From Streptomyces sp. NBC_00178 (GTDB lineage Bacteria; Actinomycetota; Actinomycetes; Streptomycetales; Streptomycetaceae), in contig NZ_CP108143.1 of NCBI RefSeq assembly GCF_036206005.1, positions 1,364,001 to 1,428,000 on the forward strand: a stretch of DNA of 64,000 nucleotides, in the 5' to 3' direction. Shown here piece after piece: positions 20,598-30,927 of the stretch. Made by a program: the position numbers and the translations under genes. Each line of letters begins with the position of its first letter. The first letter of the stretch is position 1. The notes under the pieces were generated by a model, which saw only the letters and a program-made list of their open reading frames with translations, made no database searches and had not been told where the DNA came from.

Positions 20598-20629
20598 GCC
20601 GCCCGGCAGGTGCGTGAGGGCCGGGCGGC
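20598..20629. terminator. Bidirectional terminator between the L,D-transpeptidase and argR genes
   Basis: Perfect 10-bp stem GCCGCCCGGC / GCCGGGCGGC with a 12-nt loop, placed between two convergent stop codons. Confidence 0.82.
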
Positions 20630-20652
20630 GCGGCCGTTCGGCGCTCCCTCCT

Positions 20653-21189
20653 TCAGCGGTCGTTCTGCGCGAGCCTCAGGAGGTGGTCCGCCAGTGCCTG
20701 CCCGCCGTTCGGATCGCGGCTGATCAGCATCAGGGTGTCGTCCCCCGCGATCGTGCCGAGGATCGCCCGGAGTTCGGCCTGGTCGATGGCCGAGGCCAGG
20801 AACTGCGCGGCGCCCGGGGGCGTGCGCAGCACCACCAGGTTGGCCGACGCCTCCGCGGAGATCAGCAGCTCGGCGGAGAGCCTGCGCATCCGCTCCTCCT
20901 TGGCGGACCCGCCGAGCGGCGCCTGCGGGGTACGGAACCCGCCCTCGCTGGGCACCGCGTAGATCAGCTCGCCACCGGTGTTGCGGATCTTCACCGCGCC
21001 GAGCTCGTCCAGGTCCCGCGAGAGCGTCGCCTGGGTGACGCTCAGCCCGTCGTCCGACAGCAGCCGCGCCAGCTGACTCTGCGAACGCACCGGCTGCCGG
21101 TTGAGGATGTCCACGATCCTGCGGTGGCGTGCGGTGCGGGTCTGCGGCACCGACGGCCCGCCGTGGTCCGTGTCCTGCGCCTCGGTCAT
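20653..21189 (-). CDS. argR: Arginine repressor ArgR
   Basis: 178 aa. An N-terminal winged helix ([20 protein letters not shown], then [20 protein letters not shown]) binds ARG boxes. The C-terminal hexamerisation and arginine-binding domain contains [17 protein letters not shown]. In the family, arginine-bound ArgR represses the arg genes. Start at ATG 21189 ([10 protein letters not shown]) with GAGG eight bases upstream. Last gene of argCJBDR, 25 bp after argD, so the repressor is made under its own control. Confidence 0.95.
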   Translation of the reverse strand: MTEAQDTDHGGPSVPQTRTARHRRIVDILNRQPVRSQSQLARLLSDDGLSVTQATLSRDLDELGAVKIRNTGGELIYAVPSEGGFRTPQAPLGGSAKEERMRRLSAELLISAEASANLVVLRTPPGAAQFLASAIDQAELRAILGTIAGDDTLMLISRDPNGGQALADHLLRLAQNDR

Positions 21190-21214
21190 CGTCGTCGCCT
21201 CATTCTCCGGAACG

Positions 21215-22411
21215 TCACTCTCCGGATCGTCCGTCCCCGTAAGCCGCGTCGAGAGCTCCCGGCAGAATACGCAGGAACGCGTCCACCTCCGCGTCACCGA
21301 TGATCAGCGGCGGCATGAGTCGCACGACGTCGGGGGCGGGTGCGTTCACCAGGAGCCCCGCTGCCTGCGCCGCCTGCTGCACCTTCGGTGCGAGAGGCCC
21401 GGTGAGGACGACACCCAGCAGCAGTCCGGAGCCCCGGACATGGGAGACCAGCGGATGGGCGAGGCCCTCCACCTCGTCCCGGATGCGCTCGCCGAGCCGC
21501 TTGACCTGGTCGAGGGTCCCGTCCGCCGCGAGGGTGTCCAGGACGGCGAGACCGGCGGCGCACGCGACGGGGTTGCCGCCGAACGTCGTGCCGTGCTGAC
21601 CGGGCTTCAGGAGGTCGGCCGCCGCGCCGAACGCGACGGTGGCGCCGATCGGCAGGCCGCCGCCGAGCCCCTTGGCGAGGGTGACCACGTCGGGCTCGAC
21701 CCCTTGATGCGCCTGGTGCTCGAACCAGTGCCCGCACCGGCCGATCCCCGTCTGCACCTCGTCCAGGACGAGCAGGGTGCCGGTGGCCCGGGTGATCTCC
21801 CTGGCCGCCTCCAGATAGCCCTTGGGCGGTACGACGACACCGTTCTCGCCCTGCATCGGTTCGATGATCAGCAGCGCGGTGTCGGTCGTGACCGCGGCCC
21901 GGAGGGCCTCGGCGTCGCCGTACGGCACGTGGGTGACGTCACCGGGCAGCGGCAGGAACGGCTCGCGCTTCGCCGGCTGGCCGGTCAGGGCGAGGCTGCC
22001 CATGGTCCGGCCGTGGAAGCCGCCACCGGTGGCGACCATGTGCGGGCGCCCGGTCAGCCGGCCGATCTTGAAGGCCGCCTCGTTGGCCTCGGCGCCGGAG
22101 TTGCTGAAGAAGACCCTGCCGGTACGGCCGAAGAGCTGCAGCAGCCGCTCGGCGAGCGCGATGGGCGGCTCGGCGGTGTACAGGTTGGAGACGTGCCCGA
22201 GGGTGGCGATCTGGGTGGAGACGGCGCTGACCACGGCGGGATGGGCGTGCCCGAGCGCGTTGACCGCGATCCCGCCGACGAAGTCGAGGTACTCCGCGCC
22301 CTCCGCGTCCCACACCCTGGCGCCCTCGCCGCGCACCAGCGGCAGTTGCGGGGTCCCGTAGTTGTCCATCAGCGCGCCCTGCCAGCGGCGCGCGAACTCC
22401 TGGTTGCTCAT
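21215..22411 (-). CDS. argD: Acetylornithine aminotransferase
   Basis: 398 aa, class III PLP aminotransferase. Blocks: [55 protein letters not shown], and the PLP lysine in [13 protein letters not shown]. It converts N-acetylglutamate semialdehyde to N-acetylornithine. The ATG at 22411 overlaps the argB stop (ATGA, 22408-22411). Confidence 0.95.
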   Translation of the reverse strand: MSNQEFARRWQGALMDNYGTPQLPLVRGEGARVWDAEGAEYLDFVGGIAVNALGHAHPAVVSAVSTQIATLGHVSNLYTAEPPIALAERLLQLFGRTGRVFFSNSGAEANEAAFKIGRLTGRPHMVATGGGFHGRTMGSLALTGQPAKREPFLPLPGDVTHVPYGDAEALRAAVTTDTALLIIEPMQGENGVVVPPKGYLEAAREITRATGTLLVLDEVQTGIGRCGHWFEHQAHQGVEPDVVTLAKGLGGGLPIGATVAFGAAADLLKPGQHGTTFGGNPVACAAGLAVLDTLAADGTLDQVKRLGERIRDEVEGLAHPLVSHVRGSGLLLGVVLTGPLAPKVQQAAQAAGLLVNAPAPDVVRLMPPLIIGDAEVDAFLRILPGALDAAYGDGRSGE

Positions 22412-23334
22412 GACTCCCCCTTGATGTCCGTCTGCGCGGCGGGGGCCGCGTCGGGCACGACCATCGTGCCGATCCCCTCGTCGGTGAAGATCTCCAGCAG
22501 GATCGAGTGGTGGACCCGGCCGTCGAGGACGCGGGCGGTCCCGACGCCGTTGCGTACGGCGTGGAGGCAGCCCTGCATCTTGGGCACCATGCCGCTGGAG
22601 AGGGAGGGAAGCAGCTTCTCCAGTTCGGTGGCGGTGAGGCGGCTGATCACGTCGTCGCTGTGGGGCCAGTCCTCGTAGAGGCCCTCGACGTCCGTGAGGA
22701 CCATCAGCGTCTCGGCACCGAGCGCGGCCGCGAGCGCGGCGGCGGCGGTGTCGGCGTTGACGTTGTAGACGTGGTTGTCCTCGGCGGACCGGGCGATGGA
22801 CGAGATGACCGGGATCCGGCCGTCGTCCAGCAGCGCCTGGATGGCCCCGGCGTCGACGTCGGTGATCTCGCCGACCCGGCCGATGTCCACGGCCTCGCCG
22901 TCGATCACCGGACGGTGCTGGGTGGCGGTGATCGTGTGGGCGTCCTCACCGGTCATGCCGACGGCGAACGGGCCGTGCTGGTTGAGCAGGCCGACGAGCT
23001 CGCGCTGCACCTGTCCGGCCAGCACCATCCGCACGACGTCCATGGCCTCGGGCGTCGTGACGCGGAGCCCGGCCTTGAACTCGCTGACCAGGCCGTGCCG
23101 GTCGAGCTGGGCGTTGATCTGCGGGCCGCCGCCGTGCACCACGACCGGCTTGAGGCCGGCGTGCCGCAGGAAGACGACGTCCTGGGCGAAGGCGGCCTTC
23201 AACTCCTCGTCGATCATGGCGTTCCCGCCGAACTTGATGACGATGGTCGCGCCGTTGTGCCGGGTGAGCCAGGGCAGCGCCTCGATGAGGATCTGGGCCT
23301 TGGGCAGCGCGGTGTGCTTCCTCGCGGCGCTCAT
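22408..23334 (-). CDS. argB: Acetylglutamate kinase
   Basis: 308 aa, amino-acid kinase fold: [13 protein letters not shown] (ATP loop with Lys), [46 protein letters not shown]. It phosphorylates N-acetylglutamate. The N-terminal helix ([20 protein letters not shown]) is the type seen in hexameric, arginine-inhibited NAGKs (family knowledge). Start at ATG 23334, overlapping the argJ stop (ATGA, 23331-23334). Confidence 0.95.
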   Translation of the reverse strand: MSAARKHTALPKAQILIEALPWLTRHNGATIVIKFGGNAMIDEELKAAFAQDVVFLRHAGLKPVVVHGGGPQINAQLDRHGLVSEFKAGLRVTTPEAMDVVRMVLAGQVQRELVGLLNQHGPFAVGMTGEDAHTITATQHRPVIDGEAVDIGRVGEITDVDAGAIQALLDDGRIPVISSIARSAEDNHVYNVNADTAAAALAAALGAETLMVLTDVEGLYEDWPHSDDVISRLTATELEKLLPSLSSGMVPKMQGCLHAVRNGVGTARVLDGRVHHSILLEIFTDEGIGTMVVPDAAPAAQTDIKGES

Positions 23335-24485
23335 GAGCTGTACGCGCTGTTCTCGTGGACGTACTCGGCGGTGAGGTCGTTGGCCCAGATCACGGCCGAC
23401 TCGTCCCCTGCCGCCAGGTCCGCGGTGATCCTGACCTCCCGGTAGCGCATGTCGACGAGGTCGCGGTCCTCGCCTACGCCGCCGTTCTTGCACACCCAGA
23501 CGTCGTTGATGGCGACGCTCAGCCGGTCCGGCTCGAAGGCTGCCTTCGTGGTGCCGATCGCCGACAGGACGCGGCCCCAGTTGGGGTCCTCGCCGTGGAT
23601 GGCGCACTTGAGGAGGTTGTTGCGGGCGATGGTCCGCCCGACCTCGACGGCGTCGTCCTCGGTCGCCGCGTTGACCACCTCGATGCGGATGTCCTTGGAC
23701 GCGCCCTCGGCGTCGCCGATCAACTGCCGGGCCAGGTCGGCGCAGACGCTGCGGACGGCCTCGTCGAAGTCGGCCTTCGCGGGGGTGATGCCGCTCGCCC
23801 CCGAGGCGAGCAGCAGCACGGTGTCGTTGGTCGACATGCACCCGTCGGAGTCGACCCGGTCGAAGGTGGTGCGGGTGGCGGCGCGCAGCGCGGTGTCCAG
23901 CGCGGGCGCCTCGACGTCGGCGTCGGTGGTGAGGACGACCAGCATGGTGGCGAGGCCGGGGGCCAGCATGCCCGCGCCCTTGGCCATGCCGCCGACCGTC
24001 CAGCCCTCGCCTTCCGCGACGGACGTCTTGTGGACCGTGTCCGTGGTCTTGATCGCGATGGCGGCCCGCTCGCCGCCGTGCTCGCTGAGGGCGGCCGCGG
24101 CCTGCTCGACTCCGGGCAGGAGCTTGTCCATCGGGAGGAGCAGACCGATCAGGCCGGTCGACGCGACGGCGATCTCACCGGCGTTGTGGCCGGGCAGCAC
24201 CTCGGCGGCCTTCTCGGCCGTGGCGTGGGTGTCCTGGAAGCCCTGGGGGCCGGTGCAGGCGTTGGCGCCACCGGAGTTGAGCACGACGGCGGTCACCTCG
24301 CCGCCCTTGAGCACCTGTTCCGACCAGAGGACCGGGGCGGCCTTGACGCGGTTGGAGGTGAAGACGCCCGCGGCGGCGCGGCGCGGCCCGTTGTTGACCA
24401 CGAGGGCCAGGTCGGGGCCGCCGCTCTCCTTGATCCCGGCGGCGATGCCCGCCGCCGTGAATCCCTTCGCTGCCGTGACGCTCAC
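23331..24485 (-). CDS. argJ: Bifunctional glutamate N-acetyltransferase / ornithine acetyltransferase
   Basis: 384 aa. The autoproteolytic site is evident: [20 protein letters not shown], cleaved in the family before the Thr of A-T-M-L to give alpha and beta chains and a Thr nucleophile. The N-terminal [20 protein letters not shown] and C-terminal [12 protein letters not shown] blocks also fit. It recycles the acetyl group from N-acetylornithine to glutamate; whether it is also acetyl-CoA dependent cannot be told here. ATG at 24485, 85 bp after argC. Confidence 0.95.
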   Translation of the reverse strand: MSVTAAKGFTAAGIAAGIKESGGPDLALVVNNGPRRAAAGVFTSNRVKAAPVLWSEQVLKGGEVTAVVLNSGGANACTGPQGFQDTHATAEKAAEVLPGHNAGEIAVASTGLIGLLLPMDKLLPGVEQAAAALSEHGGERAAIAIKTTDTVHKTSVAEGEGWTVGGMAKGAGMLAPGLATMLVVLTTDADVEAPALDTALRAATRTTFDRVDSDGCMSTNDTVLLLASGASGITPAKADFDEAVRSVCADLARQLIGDAEGASKDIRIEVVNAATEDDAVEVGRTIARNNLLKCAIHGEDPNWGRVLSAIGTTKAAFEPDRLSVAINDVWVCKNGGVGEDRDLVDMRYREVRITADLAAGDESAVIWANDLTAEYVHENSAYSS

Positions 24486-24570
24486 TGCATCTCCTCGTTC
24501 GCTTCTCCGCCGGCGTGGCCCGGCCCTGCTGCGTGGTCCGCCGTCCGCGGCCGGGCGGCCCGTACGCCGC

Positions 24571-25611
<1,041 letters not shown>

Positions 25612-25625
25612 TCATCGATGGCATG

Positions 25626-25655
25626 ACTATACGCAGCTATGCAGTTTTATGCAAA
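25626..25655 (-). promoter_or_regulatory. argC promoter overlapped by an ARG box
   Basis: Minus strand: TTGCAT (25654-25649), exact 17-nt spacer, TATAGT (25631-25626). The direct halves TTGCATA and TGCATAG occupy the -35 element and the spacer, the form of ArgR operators in Streptomyces, so ArgR would block RNA polymerase here. Confidence 0.8.
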
Positions 25656-26215
25656 GATCGGCGGTCGCCACCACCGCGTTGATCGAGGCCGTCAGGATCT
25701 CCACCCCGCCCACCGGGCGCAACACCCCCAACGGTCGCGCACTGGACGGGCACCGGCGCCACCGCCGCCCTCGCCCTGATCGGGAACGTGCCCGGCGGCG
25801 AACAGCACCGGTGCGCCCTCTCTGCGGGGTGGAGCGTCCGCGCGTACGACGACTCCCTCGACCAAGCCCTGTTCGAGCGGCGATCCGCTTCGCCTGCCAC
25901 GAGGCCCGTGTGCACGGGGTGTGCCGCCCGGGTCGGCCCCGCAGTCCTTCGATCGCCCACGCGGTACTCCGACGCCGGCACCGGTCCGGCCCGGGACCTG
26001 CCGGCACCCTCCGCGCGGTGACCCCCGTAGCGATGCCGCGGGGGTAGCGGACCGCCGTCGCGGCATACGGCATCCGTCGGCCTGCTCCTGGGGGCGGCGG
26101 ATTGCGGTCGGCGCCCGGCACTCGAACGCCGCGCCGGGCCGCCCGGGTCCCTGGCGCCCCCGGACCCGGCCCCCGCCCACGGCACCGAGCCGGGGCTGCC
26201 CGGTTCACACCTGGA
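25656..26215. other. 560-bp interval without a credible gene
   Basis: Upstream flank of argC and downstream flank of the DUF5997 gene. Open frames exist on both strands but none has a ribosome site, a recognisable family or consistent codon bias. Small G+C-rich inverted repeats occur, for example ATGCCGCG/CGCGGCAT around 26032-26066. It may be a decayed gene; I cannot identify a parent. Confidence 0.4.
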
Positions 26216-26617
26216 TCAGGCGTCGCGGTCGGCCTGCTCGGCCCTGGCCGCGTTCCGCTCCTTGATGCGGACGGTCTCCTTGCGGACCTCGGCCTGGGTG
26301 GCGCGCTCCTTGGCCAGCCACTCGGGACCCTCCTCCTTGAGGGCGTCGATCTGCTCGGTGGTGAGCGGCTCGGTGACGCCGCCGCGCGCGAGGCCGGCGA
26401 TGGAGACGCCCAGCTTCGAGGCGACCACCGGACGGGGGTGCGGGCCGTTCTGGCGCAGCTCCTGCAGCCACTGGGGCGGGTCGGTCTGCAGCGCGTTCAG
26501 CTCGGCGCGCGAGACGACGCCCTCCTGGAACTCGGCGGGGGTGGCTTCGAGGTACACACCCAGCTTCTTCGCCGCCGTGGCGGGCTTCATGGTCTGGGTG
26601 GTCTGGTGCGACGTCAT
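26216..26617 (-). CDS. DUF5997 family protein
   Basis: 133 aa, charged and without membrane segments: KPATAAKKLGVYLEATPAEF, QEGVVSRAELNALQTDPPQW, VVASKLGVSIAGLARGGVTE. The size and blocks fit the actinobacterial DUF5997 family, function unknown; the pattern VASKLGVSIAGLARGG suggests a small helical, possibly DNA- or protein-binding module. ATG at 26617. Divergent from the LysR-effector-like gene, with 57 bp between starts. The two are neighbours in related genomes as far as I recall. Confidence 0.75.
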   Translation of the reverse strand: MTSHQTTQTMKPATAAKKLGVYLEATPAEFQEGVVSRAELNALQTDPPQWLQELRQNGPHPRPVVASKLGVSIAGLARGGVTEPLTTEQIDALKEEGPEWLAKERATQAEVRKETVRIKERNAARAEQADRDA

Positions 26618-26674
26618 GGTTCCAGGGTATCGAGCGTGTGCGCCGCCTCCGACCACGGCCGGTAACCTGGCGGG

Positions 26675-27436
26675 GTGACTGGCTCGGAAGTACCCCCTGC
26701 GTTCCGGCTCGCCTACGTTCCCGGCGTGACCCCGACCAAGTGGGTGCGGATCTGGAACGAGCGCCTGCCCGGCACCCCCCTGTCCCTCGTCGGCGTGCCC
26801 GCCGCCGAGGCGGCGGAGCTGCTGCGCGACGGCGGCGCCGACGCCGGTTTCGTCCGTCTGCCCGTGGACCGCACGGATCTCAGCGCGATCCCGCTCTACA
26901 CCGAGACGACGGTCGTCGTGATCCCCAAGGACCACGCCGCGGTCGCCGTCGAGGAGAGGTCGGTGGAGGACCTCGCCGAGGAGATCGTGCTGCACCCGCT
27001 CGACGACGTCCTCGACTGGGAGCGCCCGCCGGGCCGGCCGGCCTTCGAGCGGCCCGCCACGACGGCGGACGCGGTCGAGCTGGTCGCGGCCGGGGTGGGG
27101 CTGCTCGTCGTGCCGCAGTCGCTCGCCCGTCTGCATCACCGCAAGGACCTCACCTACCGGCCGCTCGCCGGTGTCCCGGAGTCGCGGATCGCACTGGCGT
27201 GGCCCGAGGAGGAGACCACGGACCTGGTGGAGGAGTTCATCGGGATCGTCCGCGGCCGGACGGTGAACAGCACCCGGGGGCGTCCCCCGACACCGCCGCA
27301 GCCGAAGGCGAAGCGCGCGGACAAGAAGACGCCCGCCCCGCGGAAGCAGGCGGGGGGCAGGAACGCGCGCGGCGCCTCCGGTGCCAAGAACCCCAAGGGC
27401 GCGGCCAAGCGGGGAAAGCCGCGGCGGAGGCCGTAG
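26675..27436 (+). CDS. LysR-type effector-binding domain protein lacking the DNA-binding half, with a basic tail
   Basis: 253 aa from GTG 26675. Residues 10-190 look like a LysR substrate-binding domain: FRLAYVPGVTPTKWVRIWNE, GGADAGFVRLPVDRTDLSAI, LYTETTVVVIPKDHAAV, ELVAAGVGLLVVPQSLARLH. There is no N-terminal winged helix. The last 50 residues are very Lys/Arg/Gly/Ala rich (KAKRADKKTPAPRKQAGGRN) and probably disordered and nucleic-acid binding. Role unknown; perhaps a ligand-responsive partner of the divergent DUF5997 protein. Confidence 0.75.
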   Translation: MTGSEVPPAFRLAYVPGVTPTKWVRIWNERLPGTPLSLVGVPAAEAAELLRDGGADAGFVRLPVDRTDLSAIPLYTETTVVVIPKDHAAVAVEERSVEDLAEEIVLHPLDDVLDWERPPGRPAFERPATTADAVELVAAGVGLLVVPQSLARLHHRKDLTYRPLAGVPESRIALAWPEEETTDLVEEFIGIVRGRTVNSTRGRPPTPPQPKAKRADKKTPAPRKQAGGRNARGASGAKNPKGAAKRGKPRRRP

Positions 27437-27456
27437 CGGGGTACGCGCCCCCTACC

Positions 27457-27561
27457 CGTAGTACTCGAGAGCTACGCGGCAGGTGCGCTCCCGCGCGGGA
27501 TGCCGGCCGCACGGGTCGGTCCGTAGCTTCGGTACCGGATCCGACGAGCACCATCCGGTAC
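27457..27561. promoter_or_regulatory. Two inverted repeats upstream of the two-component operon
   Basis: CGTAG-N10-CTACG at 27457-27476, and a perfect 9-bp repeat GTACCGGAT-N12-ATCCGGTAC at 27532-27561. Both lie in the 208-bp gap before the sensor kinase gene. The first could be a response-regulator site; the second could form a stem in the leader. Neither role is demonstrated. Confidence 0.4.
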
Positions 27562-27644
27562 GGAAGGACATTCCATGGCGTCCTGCTCACGGCTCACCCG
27601 CGCGCCCGGGCCTCGACGGACCCGCCCGGACCGGGAGTCGCACC

Positions 27645-28952
27645 ATGCCTAGGCTGGGGGCCATGACGGGGGCGGCGGGGGCAGGGAAGGGACTGGTGTC
27701 CGGTCTGCGAGGGCTGTGGCGCAGGCTGTACGAGGATCTGTGGGCCACACCCGTGGACGCGATCCCGGCCCCGGGGCAGCCCGGGGCGCCGGTCTGGCGG
27801 CCCGCGTTCGCCATGCTGCTCACGCTCCTGACGGCGGTCGTCGCCGTGTGGCACGTGCCCGATCTGATCCCTGACGGTGCCGCTGTGCCGGAGCACGTGG
27901 TGGTCCTGGTCGTGCTCCAGGCGACGGCCCTCCTCGCCGGGATGTGGCGGCCCCTGTACGCCTGGTGGGCCTCGCTGGTCCTGATGGTCATCAGCGTCCG
28001 CGTCGCCGGGTCCGCGATGCCGTCGGGCGGACTCCTCCCGTGGACGGGTCCGGAGATCGCACTGCAGAGCGGGGCGCTCCTCCTGCTGACGCTGCGGGTC
28101 CACCCGCGCCGGGCGCTCCTCGCCCTGGCGGTGAGCCTGCTGGCGGGGCTGGCGGCCGGCGGCTTCACCACCGGGGCCGACGCCGTGACCCCGGGGGTCG
28201 CCGCGACGGCCGTCGGCACGGCCGTCGTGACCGGGGCCGCCCTGCGCGCCCTGCGGGTGGCGCGCACCGAGCTGGTGGAGCAGTCGGAGCTGACCGAGGA
28301 GGAGCGGGCGCGTCGCACGCTGCTGGAGGAGCGCAACCGGATCGCCCGCGAGCTGCACGACGTGGTCGCCCATCACATGTCGGTGATCTCCATCCAGGCG
28401 CAGGTCGCCCCGCACCTGGTCGAGAACCCGTCGGACGAGCTCAGGGAGAACCTCGCCGGGATACGGGAGAACGCGGTCGAGGCGCTGGCCGAGCTGCGCA
28501 GGGTGCTGGGCGTCCTGCGCTCGGAGGACGCCGCGGCGGACGGGCTGCGCCACGCACCGCAGCCGACCCTCGGCCGGCTCGAGGAACTGGCCGGCAAGGT
28601 GCGCGGCGCCGGCGTCGCGGTCGACACGGAGACGACGGGCAGGCCGCGTCCCCTGCCGCCGGGTGTGGAGCTGTCGGCCTTCCGCATCGTGCAGGAGGCG
28701 CTGAGCAACGTGATGCGGCACGCTCCCGGTGCGCGCGCCAGGGTGGAGGTCGGCTACCACTCGGCGGCCGTCACCGTCCGGATCACGAACACGGCCCCCG
28801 ACTCACCTCCCGCGGACACCGGCGGAGTGGGGCACGGACTGCTCGGCATGCGGGAACGCGCCGCGATGCTGCGCGGCGATCTCACGCACGGCCCCGCCCC
28901 CGGCGGAGGCTACGAAGTAGTGGCGACGCTTCCCCTGGAGGAACCCGCATGA
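27645..28952 (+). CDS. NarL-type sensor histidine kinase
   Basis: 435 aa. About six hydrophobic segments fill residues 40-195 (MLLTLLTAVVAVWHV, VVVLVVLQATALLAGMW, ALLALAVSLLAGLAAGGF). The HisKA_3 dimerisation box follows: LLEERNRIARELHDVVAHHM, His being the phosphoacceptor. The ATPase part has ALSNVMRHAPG (N box) and VGHGLLGMRERAAMLRG (G box). No large extracellular sensor, so the signal is probably within the membrane. Start at ATG 27645, with GGGAG seven bases upstream. The stop overlaps the response regulator start (ATGA), so the two are a pair. Confidence 0.9.
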   Translation: MPRLGAMTGAAGAGKGLVSGLRGLWRRLYEDLWATPVDAIPAPGQPGAPVWRPAFAMLLTLLTAVVAVWHVPDLIPDGAAVPEHVVVLVVLQATALLAGMWRPLYAWWASLVLMVISVRVAGSAMPSGGLLPWTGPEIALQSGALLLLTLRVHPRRALLALAVSLLAGLAAGGFTTGADAVTPGVAATAVGTAVVTGAALRALRVARTELVEQSELTEEERARRTLLEERNRIARELHDVVAHHMSVISIQAQVAPHLVENPSDELRENLAGIRENAVEALAELRRVLGVLRSEDAAADGLRHAPQPTLGRLEELAGKVRGAGVAVDTETTGRPRPLPPGVELSAFRIVQEALSNVMRHAPGARARVEVGYHSAAVTVRITNTAPDSPPADTGGVGHGLLGMRERAAMLRGDLTHGPAPGGGYEVVATLPLEEPA

Positions 28953-29617
28953 CGATCCGTGTGCTGATCGCCGACGATCAGATGATGGTCCGTCAAGGAT
29001 TCACGGTGCTGCTGGACGCCGAGCCGGACATCGAGGTCGTCGGCCAGGCCGTGGACGGACTGGACGCGCTGGAGAAGGCGGCGGAACTCGGCCCGGACGT
29101 CGTCCTGATGGACATACGCATGCCGCGTCTGGGAGGCATCGACGCCACCCGGCGCCTCACCGGAGCCCCGGGGGCGACGGTCCGCGTCCTGGTACTGACC
29201 ACCTTCGACCTCGACGAGTACGTGTACGAGGCGCTGCGCTCGGGCGCCTCCGGGTTCCTGCTGAAGGACGCGTCGGCGGCCGAACTCGCCGAGGCCGTGC
29301 GGGTGGTGGCGGCCGGTGACGCCCTGCTGGCACCGAACATCACCAAGCGCCTGATCGCGGAGTTCTCGCGGGTGAGCTCCGGTCCGCGCGCCCCGGTCAG
29401 GGAGCGTGCCGGCGATCTGACGGAGCGCGAGACGGAGGTGCTCTCCCTGATCGCGCAGGGCCTGTCGAACGCGGAGATCGCGGTGCGCCTGGTGGTGGCC
29501 GAGCAGACGGTGAAGACGCATGTGAGCCGGATCCTGGTGAAGCTCGGCCTGCGCGACCGCACGCAGGCCGCTGTCCACGCGTACGAGTCGGGGCTGGTGC
29601 GGCCGGCCGGCTACTGA
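28949..29617 (+). CDS. NarL/FixJ-family response regulator
   Basis: 222 aa. Receiver domain: IRVLIADDQMMVRQGF, phospho-acceptor Asp in DVVLMDIRMPRLGG, Thr in VLVLTTFDLDEY, Lys in GFLLKDAS. LuxR-type helix-turn-helix: DLTERETEVLSLIAQGLSNA, then VKTHVSRILVKLGLRDRTQA. All phosphorylation residues are present. ATG at 28949 overlaps the kinase stop. Its targets probably include the 27457-27561 region by autoregulation (inference). Confidence 0.92.
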   Translation: MTIRVLIADDQMMVRQGFTVLLDAEPDIEVVGQAVDGLDALEKAAELGPDVVLMDIRMPRLGGIDATRRLTGAPGATVRVLVLTTFDLDEYVYEALRSGASGFLLKDASAAELAEAVRVVAAGDALLAPNITKRLIAEFSRVSSGPRAPVRERAGDLTERETEVLSLIAQGLSNAEIAVRLVVAEQTVKTHVSRILVKLGLRDRTQAAVHAYESGLVRPAGY

Positions 29618-30774
29618 GTCCGCGGGAGCGCGCCGTACACCGCGTCGACGAGGGCCATCTTGCGCGGGTCGTCGGCGATGTTCGGGCCCATGCGGTTCAT
29701 GACGTATCCGAGGGCGATCCCGGCCTCGGGGTCGGCGAGGCCGCAGGAGCCGCCCGCGCCGTCGTGGCCGACCGCGCGGGGGTTGGGGCCGTAGGAGCCG
29801 TTCGGGCCGCTCAGCCAGAGGCCCAGGCCCAGTTCGGTGTCGTGGGTGAAGCCCGCTCCCAGCACCAGGTCGCGGCAGCTCCCCTGGCCCTCGCGGACCC
29901 GCTCGGCCGCCTCCCGGGACAGGATCCGACGGCCGTCGAGCGATCCGTGTCCGGCGAGGATGCCGTAGAGCGCGGCGACCGCGCGCGCGGTGCCGTGACC
30001 GTTGGCCGCGGGGATCTCGGCGGCACGCCAGCCGGAGGTGTTGGCCGCGGCGATGCCCGTGCCGGGGTTCAGCAGGGAGGCCAGGGCGACGGGCTCCATC
30101 CGGGCGAAGAGGGCGGCCTGTTCCCGTGCGACGGACTTCGGCTGGACGAGTTCGGCGACCCGCCCGGCGTCCTTCTCCGGGTACCCGAAGCTGAAGTCGA
30201 TGCCGAGCGGCCCGGTGATCTCCTGCCGCAGGAACTCCCCCGGCAGCATGCCGGTGACGCGGCGGACGACCTCGCCGACGAGGAAGCCGTACGAGATCGC
30301 GTGGTAGCCGGAGCGGGTGCCGGGCTCCCACCACGGGGCGGTGGCCGCCAGGCGGGCCGTGGTCAGTTCCCAGTCGTAGAGCTCGGCCAGGGTGTGCGGA
30401 TCGCGCAGACCCGCGACGCCGGAGCGGTGCGAGAGGAGGTGGCGTACGCGTACGGACTCCTTGCCCTCGGCGGCGAACTCGGGCCAGTAGTCCGCGACCG
30501 GGGCGTCCAGGTCGAGGAGTCCGCGGTCGACGAGGAGGTGGGCGCAGAGGGCCGTCGGTCCCTTGGACGTGGACCACACGTTGACCACCGTGTCACGCTC
30601 CCACGGCCGGGTCCGGCCGCCGTCCGCCCAGCCGCCCCACAGGTCCACGACGGGCGCGCCGTCGAGCAGGACGGTGACGGCCGCGCCCAGTTCGCCGCGC
30701 TCGGTGAAGTTCGCCGCGAACGCGTCGCGCACCGCCGTGAAGCGGTCGTCACAGTGGCCGTGGATCTGCGGCAC
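29611..30774 (-). CDS. Beta-lactamase-fold serine hydrolase (EstB / class C type)
   Basis: 387 aa. Serine nucleophile in VNVWSTSKGPTALCAHL (S-x-x-K) and Tyr in SGYHAISYGFLVGEVV (Y-x-N-like position Y-G-F), the pattern of family VIII esterases and class C-like penicillin-binding proteins. No signal peptide, so probably cytoplasmic and more likely an esterase than a beta-lactamase. The C-terminal GYVMNRMGPNIADDPRKMAL is usual for the family. ATG at 30774. Its end overlaps the response regulator gene by 7 bp, tail to tail. Confidence 0.85.
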   Translation of the reverse strand: MPQIHGHCDDRFTAVRDAFAANFTERGELGAAVTVLLDGAPVVDLWGGWADGGRTRPWERDTVVNVWSTSKGPTALCAHLLVDRGLLDLDAPVADYWPEFAAEGKESVRVRHLLSHRSGVAGLRDPHTLAELYDWELTTARLAATAPWWEPGTRSGYHAISYGFLVGEVVRRVTGMLPGEFLRQEITGPLGIDFSFGYPEKDAGRVAELVQPKSVAREQAALFARMEPVALASLLNPGTGIAAANTSGWRAAEIPAANGHGTARAVAALYGILAGHGSLDGRRILSREAAERVREGQGSCRDLVLGAGFTHDTELGLGLWLSGPNGSYGPNPRAVGHDGAGGSCGLADPEAGIALGYVMNRMGPNIADDPRKMALVDAVYGALPRTQ

Positions 30775-30807
30775 GGGTCTCTCCTCGTCTCGGTGGCTCG
30801 CACCATA

Positions 30808-30819
30808 CCGACTGGTCGG
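30808..30819. promoter_or_regulatory. Candidate TetR-family operator upstream of the serine hydrolase gene
   Basis: CCGAC-TG-GTCGG perfect palindrome 33 bp upstream of the hydrolase start, with the extended ACCGACTGGTCGGA context common at TetR sites. No tetR gene is adjacent, so the regulator would be encoded elsewhere. Confidence 0.45.
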
Positions 30820-30927
30820 ACCGGCGGATAGGCGCCGGGGCCCCGTTCGTTCGACCGGGGGACTCCCGGAACGCCCTCGCGACCGTACGGCCGGGGGTTC
30901 CGGATCACCCTCGCGACGCGCTCGCCG

